From: Hasllibacter sp963833115
GTDB lineage: Bacteria > Pseudomonadota > Alphaproteobacteria > Rhodobacterales > Rhodobacteraceae
Assembly: GCA_963833115.1 (NCBI GenBank)
Contig: CAWHWS010000002.1
Coordinates: 2,356,001-2,420,000, forward strand
Reading direction: 5' to 3'
DNA length: 64,000 nucleotides
Below, in pieces: positions 60,356-64,000 of this stretch. Below the pieces are notes generated by a model that saw nothing but the letters and a program-made list of their open reading frames with translations, had not been told where the DNA came from and did no database searches. Made by a program: the position numbers and the translations under genes. Within the stretch, counting starts at the first letter, position 1. Every line of letters begins with the position of its first letter.

Positions 60356-61411
60356 TCAGTCCCCGAGCGCGCCGTCGAAGCGGAGGCCGGGCGCGGCCGT
60401 GACCTCGCCGATCGGCATCGCGGTCTCGCCCGCCGCCCGCGCCGCCGCGATCGCGCCCTCCGCGGCCTCCGGCGCGACGACGAGCACCATGCCGATCCCG
60501 CAGTTGAACGTGCGCAGCATCTCGGCCTCGGCCACGCCTCCGGCCCGCGCGAGCCAGCCGAACACCGGCGGCGGCGTCCAGGCGCGGAGGTCCACCCGCG
60601 CGCCCAGGCCATCCGGCAGGGCGCGCGGCAGGTTCCCGGCGATCCCCCCGCCGGTGACGTGCGCCAGCGCCCGGACCCCGCCGGCGCCGATCGCGGCCCG
60701 CGCCGCGGCGACGTAGAGCCGCGTCGGCGTCAGGAGCGCCGCGCCCAGGGGGCCGTCCGCGAAGGGCGCGGGCGCGGCCCAGCCGAGGCCCGCGCGCCCG
60801 GCCACCCCGCGCACCAGGCTGAACCCGTTGGAGTGCACCCCGTCCGAGGCGAGGCCGACGAGCACGTCGCCCGCCCGGGCCGCCACGGGCAGGACCGCGC
60901 CCCGCTCCACCGCGCCGACGGCGAAGCCCGCGAGGTCGAGGTCGCCCGGCGCGTACATGCCGGGCATCTCCGCCGTCTCGCCCCCGATCAGGGCGCAGCC
61001 CGACGCCGAGCAGGCCGCCGCGATCCCCTCGACCACCCGTGCGTGGGCGGCCGGATCGAGCCGGCCCGTCGCCAGATAGTCGAGGAAGAACAAGGGCTCG
61101 GCCCCCTGGCAGACCAGGTCGTTGACGCACATCGCCACGAGGTCCTGCCCGATGCCGCCGAGCAGCCCCGTGTCGATCGCGATGCGCAGCTTGGTGCCGA
61201 CCCCGTCCGTCGCCGCGACGAGGATCGGATCGACATAGCCGGCCGCGCGCAGATCGAAGAGCGCGCCGAACCCCCCCAGCGCGCCCATCGTCCCGGGCCG
61301 TGCCGTGGCCGCCGCCGCGCCCGCGATCCGGCCGACGAGCGCATCGCCCGCCGCCACGTCGACGCCCGCGGCCGCGTAATCGAGCCCGCCCTTCGCCCCG
61401 TCCCGCGTCAT
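60356..61411 (-). CDS. purM: Phosphoribosylformylglycinamidine cyclo-ligase
   Basis: AIR synthetase (351 residues), closing the imidazole ring. Motifs: GLDYAAAGVDVAAGDALVGR, DGVGTKLRIAIDTGLLGGIG, DLVCQGAEPLFFLDYLATGR, GCALIGGETAEMPGMY, GLASDGVHSNGFSLVRGVAG and ALAHVTGGGIAGNLPRALPD. ATG 61411 (MTRDGAKGGLDY) fits homologues. It is upstream of and close to purN. Confidence 0.96.
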   Translation of the reverse strand: MTRDGAKGGLDYAAAGVDVAAGDALVGRIAGAAAATARPGTMGALGGFGALFDLRAAGYVDPILVAATDGVGTKLRIAIDTGLLGGIGQDLVAMCVNDLVCQGAEPLFFLDYLATGRLDPAAHARVVEGIAAACSASGCALIGGETAEMPGMYAPGDLDLAGFAVGAVERGAVLPVAARAGDVLVGLASDGVHSNGFSLVRGVAGRAGLGWAAPAPFADGPLGAALLTPTRLYVAAARAAIGAGGVRALAHVTGGGIAGNLPRALPDGLGARVDLRAWTPPPVFGWLARAGGVAEAEMLRTFNCGIGMVLVVAPEAAEGAIAAARAAGETAMPIGEVTAAPGLRFDGALGD

Positions 61412-61517
61412 CCGCCATCCCCCGACACACGCCCGGCGCATAGACCGGCGCGGCCGCCCCGTCCACGCGCCACCGCTTGACCCGGCCGGAGCGCCGCCCT
61501 AGCCGGAGATGCGCGGC

Positions 61518-61589
61518 GGGCCCGTAGCTCAACGGTAGAGCACGGTGCTCATAACACTAGGGTTGGGGGTTCGAGTCCCTCCGGGCCTA
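61518..61589 (+). tRNA. tRNA-Met (CAT)
   Basis: Acceptor GGGCCCG pairs with CGGGCCT (one G-U pair). The D-arm is GCTC-AACGGTA-GAGC, the anticodon loop CTCATAA has anticodon CAT, and the T-arm is GGGGG-TTCGAGT-CCCTC. The anticodon stem (CGGTG/CACTA) has one mismatch. Only ACC, not CCA, is encoded. It is most like elongator tRNA-Met; a lysidine-modified tRNA-Ile2 would also read CAT and cannot be fully excluded. Confidence 0.9.
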
Positions 61590-61601
61590 CCGCGCGGCGG
61601 G

Positions 61602-62924
61602 TCATCGCGGGATCACGATCTCGGCTTTCAGGCCGCCCAGGGCCTCGGACTGGCCGAGGCGCAGGACGCCGCCATGCAGGCGCGCCGCGTCCCCGGCGAT
61701 CGCGAGGCCGAGGCCGACGCCGCCGCCCGAATCGCGATTTCGCCCCCCCTCGAGCCGCTCGAACGGGCGCATCGCGGCTTCGCGCTGCGCCTCGGGGATG
61801 CCGGGGCCGTCATCCTCCACCGCGAAGACCAGCGCGGCCTCCGTCGCCCGCAACGACAGCCGCGCCCTGGCGGCATGGCGCGCGGCGTTCCCCGCGAGGT
61901 TGCCGAGCGCCCGCGAGAGGACGTCGCGGCGCAGCGGGAGGGGAGGGGCGCCCTCCGGTACGTCCAGCTCGACCCGATGCCCGGCGCGCCGCGCCTTGGC
62001 GGCGACCTCGCGCAGGAGGGCGGCGGGATCCTCGGGGCGCGCCTCCTCGGTCGCCTCCATGCGGGCGTAATCGAGGAACGCGTCGATCATCGCCTCCATC
62101 TCGAGGACGTCGCCGAGCATCGCCCCCGCTTCGGGATCGTCCATCAGGGAGAGCGCGAGCCGCATGCGCGTGAGCGGGGTGCGCAGGTCGTGGCTCACCC
62201 CCGAGAGCATGAGCGTGCGCTGCTGGCCGGCGCGCTCGATGCGGCTGCGCATCTCGAGGAACGCCTGGCCGGCGGCGCGCATCTCGGTCGCGCCGCCGGG
62301 GCGGTAGTCCACGTGCCGGCCCCGGCCGAACGCGGTCGCGGCGGCGGCGAGGCGGTGCACCGGGCGGAGCTGGTTCTTGAGGAACAGGTAGCTCACCCCG
62401 GTCAGGACGACGCCGGCGAACACCATGATCACCAGGAGCTGGTGGGGGTTGCGAGGCGAGAGCTGGCGCCGGGGGATCGTGATCGCGAGGGGCCCGTGAC
62501 GGCTCGCCACCTCGATCACCGCGCGTCTCTGACGCGGTCCGAGATCGACCGCCCGGACGCCCGTCAGTTCCTCGTCGAGCGCGGCCAGGATCGCCCGTCC
62601 CGACAGGTCGTAGATCGCGCGGTAGGGGGCGACCGGACCCCCTCCCAGCCGCGCCTCGATCCGGAGGGGGCCCGCGCGCGCGGCCGCCCGCGCAGCCGCG
62701 ACCTCGGCGGTCGGCGCGTCGTCCACGGCTCGGATCAGGGCGGCGACGGGGCGGGCGATGTTCGTCGTCATCTGCCGCGTGACGTCGTCGAAGAAGCGCT
62801 GGATGAACGCGTAGCCGACCAGAAGCTGGATCGTCACGATCGGCAGCAGCAGGATCAGCGCGGCGCGCCCGTAGAGCCCGCGCGGCATCCGCCGCTTGAA
62901 CCAGGTCGCGACCACGTCCGTCAT
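61602..62924 (-). CDS. Membrane sensor histidine kinase, EnvZ-like
   Basis: A 440-residue kinase with two membrane helices (AALILLLPIVTIQLLVGYAF and LLVIMVFAGVVLTGVSYLFL) around a periplasmic domain, then a HAMP segment (LRPVHRLAAAATAFGRGRHV), an H-box LSGVSHDLRTPLTRMRLALS, N-box LGNLAGNAARHAARARLSL, and G boxes FAVEDDGPGIPEAQ and GGGVGLGLAIAGDAARLHGG. It resembles EnvZ by H-box sequence and short periplasmic loop. No response regulator is adjacent in the window (the MBL gene is divergent), so its partner is elsewhere. Confidence 0.87.
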   Translation of the reverse strand: MTDVVATWFKRRMPRGLYGRAALILLLPIVTIQLLVGYAFIQRFFDDVTRQMTTNIARPVAALIRAVDDAPTAEVAAARAAARAGPLRIEARLGGGPVAPYRAIYDLSGRAILAALDEELTGVRAVDLGPRQRRAVIEVASRHGPLAITIPRRQLSPRNPHQLLVIMVFAGVVLTGVSYLFLKNQLRPVHRLAAAATAFGRGRHVDYRPGGATEMRAAGQAFLEMRSRIERAGQQRTLMLSGVSHDLRTPLTRMRLALSLMDDPEAGAMLGDVLEMEAMIDAFLDYARMEATEEARPEDPAALLREVAAKARRAGHRVELDVPEGAPPLPLRRDVLSRALGNLAGNAARHAARARLSLRATEAALVFAVEDDGPGIPEAQREAAMRPFERLEGGRNRDSGGGVGLGLAIAGDAARLHGGVLRLGQSEALGGLKAEIVIPR

Positions 62925-62998
62925 CGCCCCGCCATAGCCCGCCGGACGCGCGATGGCGACGGCTTCCCATCGCGCGCCGCGGCCCGCATCCTGCGCGC

Positions 62999-63907
62999 AT
63001 GACCGATGGCTATGGGATCGAGATCGGCCGGCCCGTGCGCCTCTCGGCGGATCTGCTGCGCGTGACCTGCGGCAATCCCTCCGCGCTGACCGGGCCGGGC
63101 ACGAACAGCTACGTGATCGGCCGAGGCGCCGAGCGGGCCGTGGTCGACCCCGGGCCCGCCGGCGCGCCGATGACGGCGCATCTCGATGCGCTGCACGCGG
63201 CGCTGGACGGCGCGCGGGTCGCGGCGATCCTCGTCACCCACGCCCATCTGGACCATTCCGCCGCGGCGCCCGCCCTCGCCGCCCGCACCGGCGCGCCGAT
63301 CCATGGGTTCGGCCCCCCCGAGGCCGGACGCAGCGCCCGGATGGCCCGCCTCGCCGAGACGGTCGCCGGCGGCGAAGGGCTTGACGCCGCCTTCGCCCCC
63401 GATCGCATCCTGGCGGACGGCGCCGTGCTGCGCCTCGGCGGCGCGCAGATCGAGGCGCTGCACACGCCCGGGCATTTCGGCGGGCACCTCGCCTTCCGCA
63501 TCGGGGACGCGGTCCTGTCGGGCGACCTCGCGATGGAATGGGCGACGACCCTCGTCTCACCGCCCGATGGCGACGTGGCCGATTTCGTCGCGTCCTGCGA
63601 GCGACTGGCCCGGATGGCGCCCGCGATCCTCCACCCCGGGCACGGCGGGCCGGTGGCGGACCCGGCCGGCCGGCTCGGCGAGCTCGTCGCCCATCGCCGC
63701 GAGCGCGAGGCGCAGATCCGCGAGGCCCTGCGCGCCGCGCCCGGCACGGCAGCCGAGCTCGCCGCGCGCATCTACACCGACACGCCCGCCGCGCTCCTGC
63801 CCGCGGCCGCGCGCAACGTGCTGGCCCATCTCATCGATCTGGAGGATCGGGGCCTCGCCCGCAGCGACGGCCCCCTCGGCCCGGACGCCCCCTTCCGCGC
63901 CCCTTGA
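62999..63907 (+). CDS. MBL fold metallo-hydrolase
   Basis: A 302-residue protein with the metal site ILVTHAHLDHSAAAPALAAR (THxHxDH), EALHTPGHFGGHLAF, VLSGDLAMEWATTLV and AILHPGHGGPV. The C-terminal winged-helix-like part (EIREALRAAPGTAAELAARI-like) is of the LACTB2-type group, some of which cleave RNA or hydrolyse thioesters. The substrate is unknown. It lies between the sensor kinase and a tRNA gene. Confidence 0.9.
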   Translation: MTDGYGIEIGRPVRLSADLLRVTCGNPSALTGPGTNSYVIGRGAERAVVDPGPAGAPMTAHLDALHAALDGARVAAILVTHAHLDHSAAAPALAARTGAPIHGFGPPEAGRSARMARLAETVAGGEGLDAAFAPDRILADGAVLRLGGAQIEALHTPGHFGGHLAFRIGDAVLSGDLAMEWATTLVSPPDGDVADFVASCERLARMAPAILHPGHGGPVADPAGRLGELVAHRREREAQIREALRAAPGTAAELAARIYTDTPAALLPAAARNVLAHLIDLEDRGLARSDGPLGPDAPFRAP

Positions 63908-63944
63908 CCGCCCCCCGCGCCACGGCTACCTCCGCCCCCGGTAT

Positions 63945-64000
63945 TCCGGCGTAGCTCAGCGGTAGAGCAGTTGACTGTTAATCAATTGGTCGTAGGTTCG
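63945..64000 (+). tRNA. tRNA-Asn (GTT), cut by the window edge
   Basis: Reads TCCGGCG TA GCTC-AGCGGTA-GAGC, anticodon stem TTGA with loop CTGTTAA (anticodon GTT), variable region and the start of the T-arm (GTAGGTTCG), where the window ends. The 3' acceptor strand lies outside. Confidence 0.9.

Noticed and set aside
61518..61589. Calling this tRNA as tRNA-Ile2 (lysidine type)
   Set aside because: The overall sequence, especially the acceptor and T-arm, is like elongator tRNA-Met. Still, CAT alone cannot settle it.

Overview
The window is very GC-rich chromosomal DNA from an alphaproteobacterium, almost certainly a member of the Rhodobacterales (Rhodobacter/Paracoccus/Roseobacter relatives). 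This rests on several things read in the sequence: a complex I (nuo) cluster carrying the small family proteins DUF5333 and DUF5337, a split circularly permuted tmRNA, an alpha-type SspB, the F1-ATPase zeta-type inhibitor (DUF1476), a separate corrinoid protein and DUF1638 protein in place of a one-piece MetH, and several proteins with VPLPA/PEP-CTERM-like C-terminal sorting signals. No CRISPR array, prophage or complete insertion sequence was seen.

Layout. 1-12.7 kb: nuo cluster on the minus strand, transcribed nuoB-C-(58-aa membrane protein)-D-(two unknowns)-E-(HhH membrane protein)-DUF5337-F-MAPEG-(EF-hand)-DUF5333-G-H-I, with nuoI running off the left edge. 12.7-15.6 kb: a scarred accessory gap that separates nuoB from nuoA. 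It holds a GNAT gene with an early amber codon, an IS66 transposase tail, the orphaned tail of a VPLPA protein, and an MltB-type lytic transglycosylase coupled to nuoA. 16.3-26.2 kb: a leucine/isovalerate degradation (liu) cluster with riders (GST, ASCH, DUF1622, a small membrane protein) and an inserted VPLPA gene. 26.2-36.6 kb: a HAD phosphatase, a lipoprotein, moaA, an MFS exporter with a P450, acuI, DinB, DUF1326/DUF2182, and an orphan spermidine/putrescine-type binding protein. 36.6-40.8 kb: tmRNA, an NTF2-like protein, chrBA, sspB and a VPLPA protein. 41-49 kb: fumC-DUF4169-RHH-tusA, rne, dctDB. 49.2-61.4 kb: purine genes (purC-purS-purQ and purM-purN) flanking a methionine/B12 block (homocysteine methyltransferase, corrinoid protein, DUF1638), a radical SAM protein, an SGNH hydrolase, Cu/Zn SOD, sufE and rnd. 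61.5-64 kb: tRNA-Met, a sensor kinase, an MBL hydrolase and a cut-off tRNA-Asn.

How the parts work together. The nuo genes make the proton-pumping NADH dehydrogenase. The liu genes take isovaleryl-CoA to acetyl-CoA and acetoacetate, sending electrons towards the same chain. The tmRNA tags stalled nascent chains and SspB, 3 kb away, should deliver tagged proteins to ClpXP. The homocysteine methyltransferase and corrinoid proteins look like two pieces of a split B12-dependent methionine synthase, with DUF1638 as a reactivation factor.

Three otherwise well conserved genes (nuoH, the DUF1622 gene, liuA) each carry one extra base. The simplest explanation is base-call or assembly error, but this must be checked before any biology is inferred. 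The most interesting less-explained signals are ATG-rich short repeats ahead of three genes, a long perfect palindrome ahead of the EF-hand gene, a DctD-like regulator lacking the sigma-54 loop, a purN gene with no ordinary start codon, and the scarred nuoA/nuoB gap.
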